From the NCBI GenBank assembly GCA_037126765.1, contig JBBCBC010000031.1:10921638-10985637 (forward strand): DNA of 64,000 nucleotides, written 5' to 3'. This stretch comes from Stenogyne calaminthoides. Taxonomy: Eukaryota > Streptophyta > Magnoliopsida > Lamiales > Lamiaceae. Both the position numbers and the translations under genes were made by a program. Shown here one piece after another: positions 52,142-64,000 of the stretch. The number at the start of each line of letters is the position of its first letter. Positions within the stretch are counted from its first letter, which is position 1. The notes under the pieces are model-generated. The model was not told the DNA's origin and did no database searches. It worked only from the letters and a program-made list of their open reading frames with translations.

Positions 52142-53561
52142 GCTTTAACTGATGACAACAAATGCACTTCTTTTAACTGAACCAAATAATTGGAAATGGA
52201 AGTAGAACCTACACTTTGTTTAGCAAATATATTGGTGACAGAAATCTAAGTGGTAAGAGTAGTTGATTTGCGTTGATTAAATAAGTTTGTTTGAGTTTCA
52301 TTTTGACCTTAAAAATAAAATGGTTGTTTTTTTGGGTGTGGGGGGATGGCCTGCAGTGAATTCTCCTTTAGCTGCCATATGCCACATATTTATCCTTCCG
52401 GCTATGATACGATTTTGTTTGTTTGCTGGTCATTTCTGAACTGGGGTTTTCAACCACTGGTTTATATTTTGGATGGTTGGAAGGAAAATGTGTTATTTTG
52501 TGCATTAATAATAACCGAGTGGGGGCAATTTGGACTTTTCGTCTACGTCACACGACCATTTATTTTTGTGGGTCCCATACCGTCCTTGAATTTTATTGTT
52601 ATTTAAATAGTTTATTTTATTTACTACTATATAATATTCTATTTATAAAGTAAATTTTATATGTACTCCAGTCCAGATAATTTGTCAAATTTTCATGAAT
52701 GTCTATTTGAGCCGGGAATATAGATACTACCACAGCATAGTGTATCTAAATTATTACTATATTTTTTTTTTTTTAAATTCCACATTTTTGCTAGCAGGTT
52801 GGTTAGTGTCGTTTTCTTTTTTTATTCCTCAATATTTTGGTTACATTAACTGAGCTTGGCAAATCTCAACTTTCAAATTTTCAACCATTTTGAGCCATCA
52901 TTCTTATTTTTCAATTTTTTCTTTTTTGTTATTCTTTCCATTTGATCAAGTATTTTCTCTCAAGTAGTAGTATTTAGTGTATCGTGTCAAGTTAATTTCA
53001 AGGTGCATAGGCATAATATAATAGAAGATCAAAATTAGAATTTGTACATTTAGCAATAGCATATCCAAAACGAAAAATTTCACATTACTACGTTGAATAA
53101 TATTTCTCTAACTTTAAACTACACCACTAAGAGCAATATTAAAAGATAAACATTGTCAAACGTGGATAAATTTCCAGTGGTTAAATTTCCACCACCGAGG
53201 CTTTTGGAGGTGGGAGGGAATATTATTTCCTCTTGTGGTGGTTCTTTCTCTTGTAGGTGAATGGTGGCCTCCCCTGTTGTTGTTGGGTTGCAATTTGCAA
53301 TTTGGTGATCCTCTTGTGGTGATTACGGTTTCGGTCTACAACGAGATGAAATGATGTTGCCATATGCCCGATAGTAAAATGAATTATTGTAATTAATTAT
53401 AGTTAAAAAACTATTGTAATTAATTGCTTTTAAAAAATATATATATTAAAAGATAAACATCTATGCTCAAATAAGTTCCACGTTAAAGATTATGAAAATG
53501 CAATAAGAATGTAGTTGTATTGCAACAAATAATGACTACATCACCATGTTTATAAAATATA
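52142..53561. other. Intergenic: IQD promoter side
   Basis: Sequence upstream of the IQD ATG. Open frames at 52346-52653 overlap each other and have no domain. The segment 52960-53400 is AT-rich with a GTGGTGG-rich patch. No gene is recognised. Confidence 0.6.
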
Positions 53562-53770
53562 CTCCCTCCGTCCCACATTAGTTTTCACACTTTCTTTTTT
53601 AGTTTGTCCCATATCAGTTTTCACACTCTAAAATTGACATCTTTTACACAATTTTTACTCACAAAAAAATACATTTATTTACCTATATGTAATTACTTTA
53701 TGCAAAAAGTACATTTTTCTTGTTTTGCGGTCTTAAATCAGTGTGAAAACTGATCCGGGAACGGAGGGAG
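53562..53770. mobile_element. Stowaway MITE
   Basis: 209 bp. The ends CTCCCTCCGTCCCACATTAG and GGGAACGGAGGGAG are inverted, with the TA duplication at 53560-53561 and 53771-53772. A near-terminal motif AGTTTTCACACT is mirrored by AGTGTGAAAACT. This is a classic plant Stowaway. Confidence 0.95.
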
Positions 53771-53772
53771 TA

Positions 53773-54973
53773 GTATAATGTTTTGAGCCTTAATTCAATC
53801 GACGCCATTATACCTTTCTAAAGGAATGCGCAACCGATCAAGGAAAAGTATTTATTGTATCTCGATTAAAACTCATGCCTTCAAAAAATTATTGGGGATA
53901 ATCAAGTGACGCTTACATTAAAAAACAATATAGATTCTAAATCAAATTTCAAAAAAAAAATTTAAAAATCAATTTTTAGTCATATATCAAGAATCATATG
54001 AAATTGAATTATCATTTTTTTTTTCCTATGTTTTTTTCTTTAGTTTTGTTCTTAATGTTAAGTGTGTGATGTGGATATTTTTTGTTTTGAATGTGGTAGA
54101 TGTTCAAAATATTAATTTTCTGTAATTTTTGTTATTGATCTTATGTATGCGCATTTATACACTTTGAGAATCAATTGAAAATAACTTCTTACAATAAATA
54201 ATAAATAATTTATGGTGTAAATAAAATACTTGATTAAATCGAAGACATTTCCTTTTAAAAAAGTAAGATGACGGCTCAAAATGGTTGAAGGTTGAGATTT
54301 GACAATATTAATGTTAGAAAAAGGGAAGGAATCAAAAAAATAAAAAGGAAAATGACATTAATATTATATAAAAATCAAAATTATGCTTGATTTGCCTCGA
54401 GGGATGGAAAAATGGAAAAAGGAACAGTAATCACGGTGTGAGGAACAGAATAAATTTTCTTCTTTAAAGTTGCATTGTTTCATTCATAATGAAAATCACT
54501 GTTATAACTACTGAATTCGTTTGATTTGTATGGTTATCAGTTATCACCCTTACTTTCATTCCATTGTCGCTCATTTACTTCAAAATCATTAACCAAGCAG
54601 CGCCAATTGCCCAATTCTCGTCTCTCACTCAATTTTTTTTGACAACACGTCTCTCTGAATTACTAGATTGTTGTATTTCGGTCCCTATGCAAACCCCTAA
54701 ATTACTCAATGCAGAAGAAAAATCCGCAAACATTTTTTTCAAGCAATAAAATCAAATATAAAAAGTGCAAAAATATAGACTTCAATACTTCATAACTTCT
54801 GGAAAGAAAAAAAAAACGAAACAAAATAATAACACAAATCTTATAAACCATTCTTCCAATTCCAATTAGTGTACATTTTTTTCCCATTTTATTTCCAAGT
54901 AAAATATTCGTTACAACAAAATCAAAGCAGACGAAAAAAAAAATCAGCAAAAAAATCCCCAATTCTCACCGCT
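53773..54973. other. Intergenic and 3' flank of the isomerase gene
   Basis: AT-rich with homopolymer runs. The ORF at 54564-54749 has no domain. The part near 54880-54973 is likely the 3' UTR of the minus-strand isomerase. Confidence 0.55.
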
Positions 54974-55794
54974 TCACTTGGTCTTGACAGTGACTCCACT
55001 ACCGCCGGCAATAATCACCGCCGTCGTCATCCCCAAGAACAACCCATGCTCCACCACCCCTTCCAACGCCGCAATCTCCCTCCCCGCCGCCTCGGAATCC
55101 CTAATCGGCGTCTTGAAATACAAATCCACAATATAATTCGAATTATCTGTGACATAGGGCTTCCCGTCCGCCCCCAATCTCAATTCCGCATCGCACCCTT
55201 CCTCCTTAAACATCTCCTTTAATCTCACCAAATTATAATTCCAGCAAAACTGGACCACCTCCACCGGCATCGCCAATCCAGATCCGCCCAATCCATCCAC
55301 CAATTTCGAATCGTCGACCACCACAACGAATTTATCCGACGCCGCCTCCACCATTTTCTCGCGCAGCAACGCGCCGCCGCGTCCTTTGACGAGATCGAGA
55401 TTCGGATCGACCTCGTCGGCGCCGTCAATGGCGAGATCGAGGTGCGGGTGGGCGTCGAGGGTGGAGAGGGGGATTCCGAGGGCGGTGGCCTGCTCGAAGG
55501 TGCGCTTGGAGGTGGGGACACCGACGATGTCGGTGAGGGCGCCGGATTTGAGGAGGTGGCCGAGCTTGTCGACGACGAAGGCGGCGGTGGATCCGGTGCC
55601 GAGGCCGAGGACCATGCCGGACTTGACGTAGTCGACGGCCTTGTCGGCGGCGAGTTTTTTGAGGTCGTCTTGGGTGAGGACGGGGGCGGAGAGGGCTTTG
55701 ATTGAGAATTTGGGGGTGCGGCGGAGGTGGATGGGGGTGGGGAGGCGGAGGGAGAGGAGAGGGGTGGGGAGATGAGGGATAAAGTGGCGGCCAT
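54974..55794 (-). CDS. RPI3: Ribose-5-phosphate isomerase A, chloroplast type (frameshift in transit region)
   Basis: RpiA interconverts ribose-5-phosphate and ribulose-5-phosphate in the Calvin cycle and pentose phosphate pathway. The intact catalytic frame covers 55615-54974 and continues open upstream. Visible motifs are the phosphate loop GLGTGSTAAF, DGADEVDPNLDLVKGRGGALLREK (with the conserved Asp/Asp, Lys and Glu active-site residues), GLGGSGLAMPVE and VVEHGLFLGM. Upstream in that frame is SIKALSAPVLTQDDLKKLAA, the usual start of the mature enzyme. There is no ATG in that frame before it. The expected start MAATLSLISPPLSS (55794) is in a different frame, one base short of continuity, in a C-rich run. 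A single missing base in the transit-peptide region explains this, either real or a sequencing error. There is no intron. It is closest to plastid RPI3-type proteins as I recall them. GC content is high compared with flanks. Confidence 0.92.
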
Positions 55795-57325
55795 GGTTGG
55801 ATTGGGGATGTGTGACTGTGAAGTATGATCCTCTGATACCTAATCTAACAGTATTGCTGGTTCAGTCCTGAGTCCTTCACTTTGGGTTTTGGGTTTGGTG
55901 GGGTTGGGGGTGGGGATGTAATTCCACATTTTTTGACACGTGTTGAAGAGTTGTTGTAAATACTAATCCCTCCCTTCAATATTTATTTATTGTTTGAGTT
56001 GCAGATATCTTTGTAAAAACATGTTTCACCGTAAAATTTGCTTTTTTTTATTTCTGACATATACACTTTTTAGTAATATGTCATACCATTTTAGTAATAT
56101 AAGTCACATTAATTTTAATTATCACTTCTGATTAACTTTCTTTCTTTATAATATAAGTCACACCTTTCACTTTTTTTTCTTTTTTTATAGAAAAAAACAC
56201 ACTTTATAGTAAAAAGTCACACACTTTAATAATATAAGTCATACTCTTAACCAGGTTTCACCGTAAAAAAACTTGTTCACGCTTATTTTTGCTTTCATTT
56301 CTGATTATTTACATAAAAGTTATATTTGAGAATAGATTTTAAGAAAAAATAGATAAAGTAGATAGAGTAAAGAGTATTATAAGATATTTTGAGATCCATT
56401 TATGGATAAAGTGAATTTTGTAGATAAAGTATAATGACAATATAGGTAATTAAGTGATAGTTGAAGTGCGGAGATAGTGTGAGTATGCTCATAAAAGAAA
56501 TGAACACATTTATAGTGGACGGCCATAAAAGAAAAGTGAGCACATTTTTTTATGGACAAATGGAGTATTATTTAAGGGGAATAAAATGAATTTTAATTGA
56601 GAATATTATTATTTTTTTATTTTTTAATTAAAGTAGATGAGAGAATAAAATATTTTTTAGTGTGTATAAAGTAATGATAGGAGGTATAATTTTTAAAAAT
56701 TTGAAAGAATATAGTTGTAAAAAAATAATGTTACTTTATTTCTATTTATGAAATGAAAAAATAAGTATGAGATGAATCAAAATGAAACATGTACAATTGA
56801 GTATAGAATATAAGGTGTACACTTTTTCTTTTAATGTTTGATTTTATCCCTTCACACAAATCAATATTTTCATTAATTAAGGGAGTGAGGTCCTATGTGC
56901 ACCAGGTGCACCGTGCACTCCACATATATATTTATAAAATACAAGTTGCATATTTTAATGTAGTAAGTTGTATGTCAAGTTGCATGTTTCAGTGTAACTA
57001 GTGTGCAACAAGTTATTTATTTTTAAAATACACTATGAGGGCACGATACACTTAGTGCGTACAAAATCTAACTTAAATAGGGTATCAAAGACTATTATAC
57101 TTTATTGAGTTGGCCTCTTTTAAATTTTATTCACCATGATACTAGTTTCATATTTATAAATTTGATTTTATAGTTATTTTGATTAATATTCTTTTATAAT
57201 ATAAGTCATACCCTCAGTTAGCACTATTAATAACTATTTTATAATATAAATAACCCTTTTATATCACGAGTGATACTCTTTCTGTAATATTAAGTTATAC
57301 CCTTCAATTATCACGACTAATACCT
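55795..57325. other. Intergenic: isomerase promoter side and repeats
   Basis: AT-rich. Motifs like 'aatataagtcacac' recur between 56070 and 56260 and again at 57195-57300. A phrase near 'gtttcaccgtaaaa' occurs at 56025 and 56255. A possible small MITE is at 56889-57067. No gene is recognised. Confidence 0.55.
56889..57067. mobile_element. Possible MITE with GTGCACCAGGTGCAC end
   Basis: The left end TATGTGCACCAGGTGCACCG and the right end, read inverted (TGTACGCACTAAGTGTATCG), are partly complementary. An inverted relative of the left end is at about 27527-27552. The target duplication is not clear. Confidence 0.45.
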
Positions 57326-57700
57326 TTAAGTGTGCGGAGCAAGTCAAGGTTTTAAAATTTAGGGATTTAAGTATGCGGAGCAAGTCAAGGTTTTAAAATT
57401 CAGGGATTTAGAATCCTTGATGAATAGTAAATGTATGTGTTTGTTTTGAGATTTGAGTATGATGAAATTTAACTTTATGTCAAATCAATATTGATATTGT
57501 ATTATTATATTATATTGAGAAGAGTAATAAAGTGTATAAAGTGTGATGTATTGAGAAGAGTAATAATAGATTTTAATAGGTATTTGTAGGTGTGAATTGA
57601 ATGTGATATTTGAAAACCAAATTCTAAATCTCAAACTCGTATGAGAGACGGAGAGCAAAGTCCTAAGTTCATCCGTGTGAGTCCCAAAACAAACGCACCC
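57326..57700. mobile_element. Damaged copy of the Tourist-like MITE at 17665-18019
   Basis: It is colinear with 17683-18019 over most of its length. The left terminal inverted repeat is missing. The unit 'gtgcggagcaagtcaaggtt' is duplicated in tandem (57330 and 57372). The right end CCCAAAACAAACGCACCC is followed by TTA. Confidence 0.88.
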
Positions 57701-58723
57701 TTAGGTAGTGTTTTGAAATACTAAACTAACTCAAGAAGCATTTATTTTTTAGTGAAATTAGGCCGCACCTACTTTCAAAATAAGTGATTCTGCACTATTC
57801 ACTTGTGACTCAAAATAGGCCCTTAGTATCATAAGACATTACTCTTATCCAATTTCACGAATTCTCTTGTGTAAAACTTGTTAACATTAATACTTTGCAT
57901 ACTTTATAAATTATTAGAGTATTACTCCACATATCCGATGATTGAAATTCTAATATTTGATTTTTTTTTAGAATCAACATGATGTGTTATATTTAATAAT
58001 ACAAAATATATATAATGTATCAATAAAAATATAATTATTAGTGAATTAAAAATTTTGAAATATTTGAATCTAAAATTAATTATGTAATTTTTATTTTTTT
58101 ATGATAAAAACTAAAAATAGGGATATATTTTTTTATCCTAGAAAATTATTGGAAGACCCAATCAATCCTATAAAATTTAACGATTTAGATTAGAAATTGA
58201 ATAATGCAAAAAGTCATAAATAAATTATTGCTCAAAAATTAAGTATTTCGAAATAAATTGATTCAGGGAGGTAGATGTTGATTCTCCATAATTAGATAAA
58301 GAATTTTCTTATTTTGTTTAAGTAACAAATGTATAGTTGACAATTTTACCTTTAATTAAATTTAATATAATTAGCTTGAAATTTGAACTATTAAAATCTT
58401 AAATAGGGGTTAAATAGACATATTAGCTAAACTTGACAATATTTATTGATTTTTCTTTGGTTTAAAAGACCCATGTAATATCAAATTTTATTCTAAAAGT
58501 CCCTTAAACTATTTTTGTTTTAAAAAATCTTTAAACTATATAATTTTGAATCATAACATCCTTAAACTATTTTTTTGTTTTGTTTTGTTTTAATAAACCC
58601 TTAAATTATATATTTCTTGTTTCTTCATGCCTATTTCGACAGTTTATTAGAGACATATTTTTATTATCGGGGATTGGTATGAATATAATAGTATTATAAT
58701 GAAAAATATTAAATTGTCTTAGC
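57701..58723. other. Intergenic, AT-rich
   Basis: No gene recognised. The interval 58440-58620 contains short phrases such as 'cttaaactat' and 'cttaaattat' repeated four times. Confidence 0.6.
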
Positions 58724-59124
58724 TGTTAGAACATAGGGGTTAGAAAGCCACTAACCTCTATTCCAGAATTGCAGCGGAAGAAATCGAGCCGGTTGAATTC
58801 TACGTACGTACTGGATCCTCAAGGTCAGAAACGCAATCACGTGAATTGCTTCCATTGTTCACAATATTAAATGCCTTTGAGTCTGAATAGATGAACGGTA
58901 TAACTTGTGAGAATGAGAAATCCCAGTTTCTTTGTTCTGTCTATGAAAAGGCGTCAGTCCCAATTCCCAGTTTTTTCTCAGAACGTATTTTCAAAGAATG
59001 AGCCGTGAAAAAGAAATCTCGTATTCTTTTTCTTATGAAGGTTATCCGTAACCTCCCTCATCCCTATCTACTTCATTTGTGGATAAATTAAATAATAATT
59101 AATTAATATTAATTATTTCTTTCA
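58724..59124 (-). repeat. Probable 3' LTR of copia D
   Basis: About 401 bp bounded by TG..CA and adjoining a purine tract. There is no second copy in the window to confirm it, so the edges rest on the tract and the TG/CA ends. Confidence 0.55.
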
Positions 59125-60246
59125 TCTCCCACTCATAGATGAAGTTCGAGCCCTTACACTCGTCCACTTCAACTTTTCGTACCATCATAAAATACATTTT
59201 CATACAGACAAATAAATTGTGTGACCCGCGAGAATATGAGTTTTCACGCTATATAACGTGTTAATGATATATAGCAACTCAACCAGTTTTACATGAGAAT
59301 TTCAAAACTCGTCATACCCCAGAACTCTTTCAATTTAACATCAGTTGACATATCTCTTTCAATCCCTTGAAGCTAAGAGCATATTCAATCTTTAATCAAA
59401 TCTATTTGTTCATAATCAAGTTCTCAACTCGATTGACTAGTCAATGAACACAATAGAACATGTTAATAAAGACGTCATTCCTTTCACACAAATATCTCTA
59501 GACTCTCACTATAGCTGCTTTCCTAGACATGCACCGCATCGCTCTTTTATTCATGGCTATTGGTAACATGCTAAAGTAGCAACACTATAGTGAAGCCTTA
59601 AGAATATCATAGAAAGTCTTAAGGGTACTTGTAAGAGGTTTATTTAAACCTCAAGGCCTCATACAATGAGATAGGGATATTTTTCTCATTCCTCATGGTC
59701 AATTTAGCACATGTGGTATGAAACACATGCTATGATGTTATAACTTCCCGAGAAAGAAGTGTATGTCATTTCATTGAATTAACATCATATAGATCATCGT
59801 TCAAGCGTTTATCTTGGCACTCAACTTGAATCTCCCTCCCACTATTGGCCAGGGAATTCATGATCTAGCTTTATTACAAGTCGAATAGATTGTGGTAAAA
59901 TCTATTATGATTATTTCTAAATAATCTCATCTTCGCACATACCCTGATGTCGGAGGTGATTGCTCGTATGAGAGAGCCAATCATGACTTGTTTACATACT
60001 ATTATATGAGATATCATATAATTTATAATACATATAAAACTTCAACAACAACTCCGTACTATGTTCAAATCCACCACCCAAAATCATAGATGACCAAACA
60101 TCCCCAGATTAGGTTTCACAATGCAATTATGAATCACTTTATTCTTCTATAAATACTACTACAAAGTCAATAACTTTGTATCTAAATGTTTAATTTTCAA
60201 GATACTAGGAATCCCAAGAGTAAGCTTAAATTGCATCGATCATTAT

Positions 60247-60560
60247 AATGAATTAAAAAAGTTCCCACTGAACTTTAGATATCATAATGAATCGTTTTGC
60301 TCCCACTGGAGTGTTTGATTTCAAATTGAATCGTTACAACTCCCACTGGAGTGCTCGATCTCAATTTAAATCGTTACAACTCCCACTGAAGTGTTTAATC
60401 TCAAATTGAATCATTACAACTCCCACTCGAGTGTTTAATTCTCAATGAATCGTTACAACTCCCATTAGAGTGTTTAATTCTCAATGAACCGTCACAACTC
60501 CCACTAGAGTGTTTAGTTCTTAAGAAATCGTTAAAGATCTCAATTGAGTGCTTACTAATT
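60247..60560. repeat. Degenerate ~42-bp tandem repeats in copia D
   Basis: About seven units contain ACTCCCACTGGAGTGTTT followed by 'aatctcaaattgaatcgtt'. The minus-strand frame 60616-60401 is a read-through of these units (SLRIKHSSGSCND), not a real protein. Confidence 0.9.
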
Positions 60561-62224
60561 CCAAATATTTCATGAAAATTCTTAAACAAAATATTTATTT
60601 GACTGCAGATGCACATGCCACAAATTCAGTTTTAATAGTGGTTAGTGTTATACAGACTTATTTCATGTTATACCACGAGATTGCTTCAAAGTTTAAGCAA
60701 GAAGGTATAACTAGAATTTGACTTATTTGAATCTAAATCATAATTCTAGTTATTGTCTGTATACTCTATAATTTTAGATTATCTCCTTGAGATAATAATC
60801 TGCAGTAGCCATAGATATCTAAAAAATCCCACACTATCTTTTAGTGTTTTTTTTCCGAATTAACCGATATCTGCTAACCAAACCAACAACTTAACAAATG
60901 TCTGGATGTGCTCACAACTTAGCATACATTAGACATCCAATTGAATTTTCTTATGGTACAATTGACATTTCATCTTTGAGTCGTTTGGACATTCATCATA
61001 ATTTAGTGACTCGTCCTTTTATAACATGAGAATCAACATGTCTTTATACATTCATTTGAATCGTTTTAGAAGTCTTACTACATGAGTTTGCTAAGACTAT
61101 CCAAGTAACTTCTTTGAACGATCTTTATGAAGTTTTCACCAAAAAATTCTCATTGTGTCTTTTCAGCTAACAGTGTATCAACGTATACTCATAGAATTAC
61201 AGAACTATCTTTGGACCGTTAAACATAAACACATTGGTCTTTGTCTAACAAAGTTACTACGAGACCGCGAACCGAAATCTCAAGTACCCTTTTTTGAGGA
61301 TTTGTTTAAGTTTGTAATTCAACTTCTTCAATTTACAAACATTATCATCTTCTCTGAATTCTCCATTGAGAAAAACAGTAAAGTCCATTTTTTATGTAAT
61401 TCTAAATCTATACTTCATACTATAGCAAAAAGTGAACGAATCGAGATAAATATCACAACAGATGAAGAAAGTTTAAATACCCCTTACTGAGTATAATCTT
61501 TCCCTACTAAGTGAGAATTTTTTAAGATGTGTCCCAATAAAGGATCTATAAGTTTCAAAACTTGATTTGATCCTATTGACTTTATATTATCTTTCATTGC
61601 TTTGTTTCATTAGTCTCTTGCATAACGAGATAGAACCTCTCGATCGTCTGTAGGTCCATACTCATTCATTAAAGACTGATCTAATTTATGAAAATATAAA
61701 GGAGGTTTGTCCCTCAATATCTTGATGTCTTTCAGACACATGTTTCCTAGAGTATTTTTTAAGATTGAAAATTTTGTGACATAAATAATTACTATCATCA
61801 AGATCCATATAATCTTAATGTGTAAACTTTTATCAAATATCACAACATTAAGTAAATCACTCCCACTTGGATCTGATAGAGAGTGATTATTTCAATCTGA
61901 AAATGGTATAGTATTTCTAATACTTCCCCTACTAGGAAATCCTTTCAGAAAAATTGACATTATGCGATTTTATCTCATGTCTTACTCTAAACTTGTTGAT
62001 CTCCGATCAATTTTTATCCATTGTATTTAGCATAGTATCTTAGAAGACACATTTCTAAATTCTTTAGACCCTTGTTGGTCTACAGATAACAAGATTAACA
62101 AAAAAAGATCAGGTCTTCAACTTTCTAGAGTTCAGATGAAGTTGAATTAATCAACTATGAATAACTCAATTCAATATGCACACAATCATAAATAACTCAT
62201 CTTTCCAAAAGAAAGAGTTAAAAT

Positions 62225-62415
62225 TAATTGTCCTATCAAGGATCATGTCATATCAAACAACGTTTATTCCTTCTTTCAATTACACCATTGAGCAATGATG
62301 TATAAGGTTTTGATAATCGTCGGATTATATAATTTTCATTACACAGTTCCTTGAACTGTATGGATAAACATTCACGTTCTCTATCGGTTCTTAAAACCTT
62401 TAAGATTATGTCATT
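62225..62415 (-). pseudogene. Integrase core remnant of copia D
   Basis: The minus-strand translation gives KVLRTDRERECLSIQFKELC, then YTSLLNGVIERRNK. These align with the copia integrase blocks usually seen as LRTDRGGEY and [12 protein letters not shown]. Stops follow soon after. Confidence 0.8.
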
Positions 62416-62949
62416 TTATTCTCGGACCCATTTAGGTAATATGTGAAGCAATCCAATGCTTCATATTTATGAGAAATTTTTGACATATAAAACGTAAAAA
62501 ATTATCAATTTAAGTAATGAAAAACCAATATGTTCCATGATTTGCTATTTGACATTCATAAAATCACACTTATCAAAATAATAATTACAATGAAGAACCA
62601 ACAATCACAGTTTTATCAAATAGTTTCCCAATCACTTATGAGCAAGACAATATTCTCATAACTTGAATTTTAAAGACGAACTCCAAAGTCATTCTTTCAC
62701 AAATCAGTTATTCCTGTCCTGCACAATGTGACTAAAACTAGTATGCTACAATGTCATCATTTACACAAGCATAACTAGAGGAACAAATATTTAGTAATCC
62801 ATGAATTATCATCATAATACTAAAATAAATTTTCTATTATAGTCCAAAAACCATATAAAACATAGAATAATTGTCAAATATCATAATGCACATTGAATAT
62901 TCTATCACAACCATCTCTAATATAAATTTCAAAATACATCACAATCATA

Positions 62950-63330
62950 GAAGAATAGATTCAGAAGTGAGATTCTTAATGATCTTCAGAGAAAACAAGA
63001 CATCATGCATTATGAAACATTGGCCATTGTCAATCTCAAGTTTGCAAGTCCCTAGACTTCAACTCGAATTTGGTTTCCACATACATTCATCTTGTCCCAC
63101 TTGAAATATGATGATGTAAATAAAATGTCCATTCATTGTTAGTCAATGGTCTGTGTTTCCTGAATCTATAATCCACAAGGATAAAATTCAGTCAATAAAT
63201 ACACTACCATAAACAATTATGCTAAAACCAAATAATTACAATGAACTTCTTTGTCCCTCTTGGACTCAAGATATTCATAAGTAAAATGACCAAGCTGGTA
63301 GGTCATCTAATTTTCAGTTTTGCATATCTC
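62950..63330 (-). pseudogene. Gag end and protease remnant of copia D
   Basis: The minus strand at 63175-63146 encodes WIIDSGNTDH, an aspartic protease active site of the copia type, followed by a stop. Downstream, DVLFSLKIIKNLTSESILL resembles the usual VLYVPxxxxNLISVSxL block. Upstream near 63260-63300, YLESKRDKE resembles the stretch after the zinc knuckle. Confidence 0.75.
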
Positions 63331-64000
63331 TTTTTCTTATTCTTCTTAGCATTAGGATTAATTTGAAGTTTAATTGCAGTATTTCTAATTTAATATTGCT
63401 TGTCATTTCCTTCATTCCTTCCAGTATGTCTAATGTAAGAGTTTGAAGTGTTTTTAGATCTGGATTTGGAAACTAGAACACTTGATGAAGACTTGAAAGC
63501 CCCAAGTAACACATACTTCAACTCAATACTACAAATTGAATAAGCGAAAGTTTAATACTTTCATCACTGGTCGTGTTAACTCTCAAGTGGTTCCATTAAT
63601 AAGGAAATGATCATGTTAGATCAGAATTTGATGTTGTTCAGAAAATGATGTGCTACCATACTTCTCTATCAGATATTACCAAATATCATAAGTTGCAAGG
63701 TGTTGCACATTCTCAAGGATCATGTTGTCCACAACCGAGCTCACTAGTTTGTTATGAACTAGGAATTTTTCATATTCCAAGTAAGGTAAGTCTTTTGATC
63801 CATTTTGATCTGAAACTCCATCCTAATCCCAGGATCTTCCAAAACATTGTAGATAGTATTCAATGCATATTGTTCTCCAAGAACATTTAATTAATTATGA
63901 CGACACATGTCATAATTATCGTTATTGAATGTATTCAATTATATTGGCGTTGATAGCTTTTGAAGCTATTGTTTGGTTTGATTTAAGTGATTCAACGAGT

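Larger units (their letters stand above)
58724..64000 (-). mobile_element. Decayed Ty1/copia retrotransposon D, runs off the window
   Basis: A probable 3' LTR (58724-59124) starts TGTTAGAACA on the plus strand and ends TTTCA. Next to it on the minus strand is the purine tract AGTGGGAGA (59125-59133). Further right, gag-pol remnants appear in the expected minus-strand order: integrase at about 62415-62230 and protease at about 63175-62950. The 5' LTR would lie beyond 64000. Most of the coding region has eroded to short frames. Confidence 0.8.

Noticed and set aside
55225..55794. 189-codon Pro/Ser-rich frame from the isomerase ATG
   Set aside because: Beyond the first ~15 codons it is an off-frame reading of the isomerase coding sequence, exposed by the apparent frameshift.
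60247..60560. CRISPR-like array
   Set aside because: Units are contiguous and degenerate with no unique spacers, in a plant retrotransposon.
60401..60616. Small protein with repeated SLRIKHSSGSCND
   Set aside because: It is a read-through of degenerate tandem repeats inside a dead copia.

Overview
This is nuclear DNA from a flowering plant. The host genes are split by introns, the intergenic DNA is AT-rich, and the transposons are typical plant families (Ty1/copia, MULE, hAT, Tourist, Stowaway, Helitron, LINE, SINE). Gene content (trihelix factor, IQD protein, plant NEK kinase, plastid-type ribose-5-phosphate isomerase) fits a eudicot. I cannot name the species from sequence alone.

Layout. 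1-19104 is a nested block of LTR retrotransposons. A short TRIM-like element (4-1311) abuts a minus-strand copia (A: 1312-3971 plus 13290-~13940). A is split by a complete plus-strand copia (B: 3972-13289) with the target duplication GTCTA. A third, minus-strand copia (C: 14015-19104) follows and itself carries an intact Tourist-type MITE. 19258-20508 is a Mutator-like element with a perfect 9-bp duplication that contains an intact 162-codon host-type gene, so it is a Pack-MULE candidate. 22283-24279 encodes a two-exon GT-2/GTL2-like trihelix transcription factor (minus).

26.6-40.5 kb has no host gene that I can recognise. It holds many DNA transposons whose ends I could place: a Stowaway MITE, a hAT, a second MULE with ~180-bp inverted repeats, a MITE, a non-autonomous Helitron, a tiny retroposon, a second hAT, and a three-level nest (LINE inside Tourist MITE inside MULE-like element).

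43.3-55.8 kb is the gene-rich part. A 14-coding-exon NEK-family kinase (plus) is convergent with an IQD calmodulin-binding gene (minus, three exons), followed by a single-exon chloroplast-type ribose-5-phosphate isomerase gene (minus). A tRNA-derived retroposon sits in a NEK intron. 55.8-58.7 kb is intergenic with MITEs. From 58724 to the window end lies a heavily decayed minus-strand copia (D).

The host genes are unrelated housekeeping or regulatory loci with no shared pathway. Points most worth checking are the gene inside the MULE, an apparent frameshift in the transit-peptide region of the isomerase gene, a frame problem at the first IQ motif/intron 1 boundary of the IQD gene, and the short retroposons with perfect duplications. 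I found no sign of a new defence, secretion or biosynthetic system.
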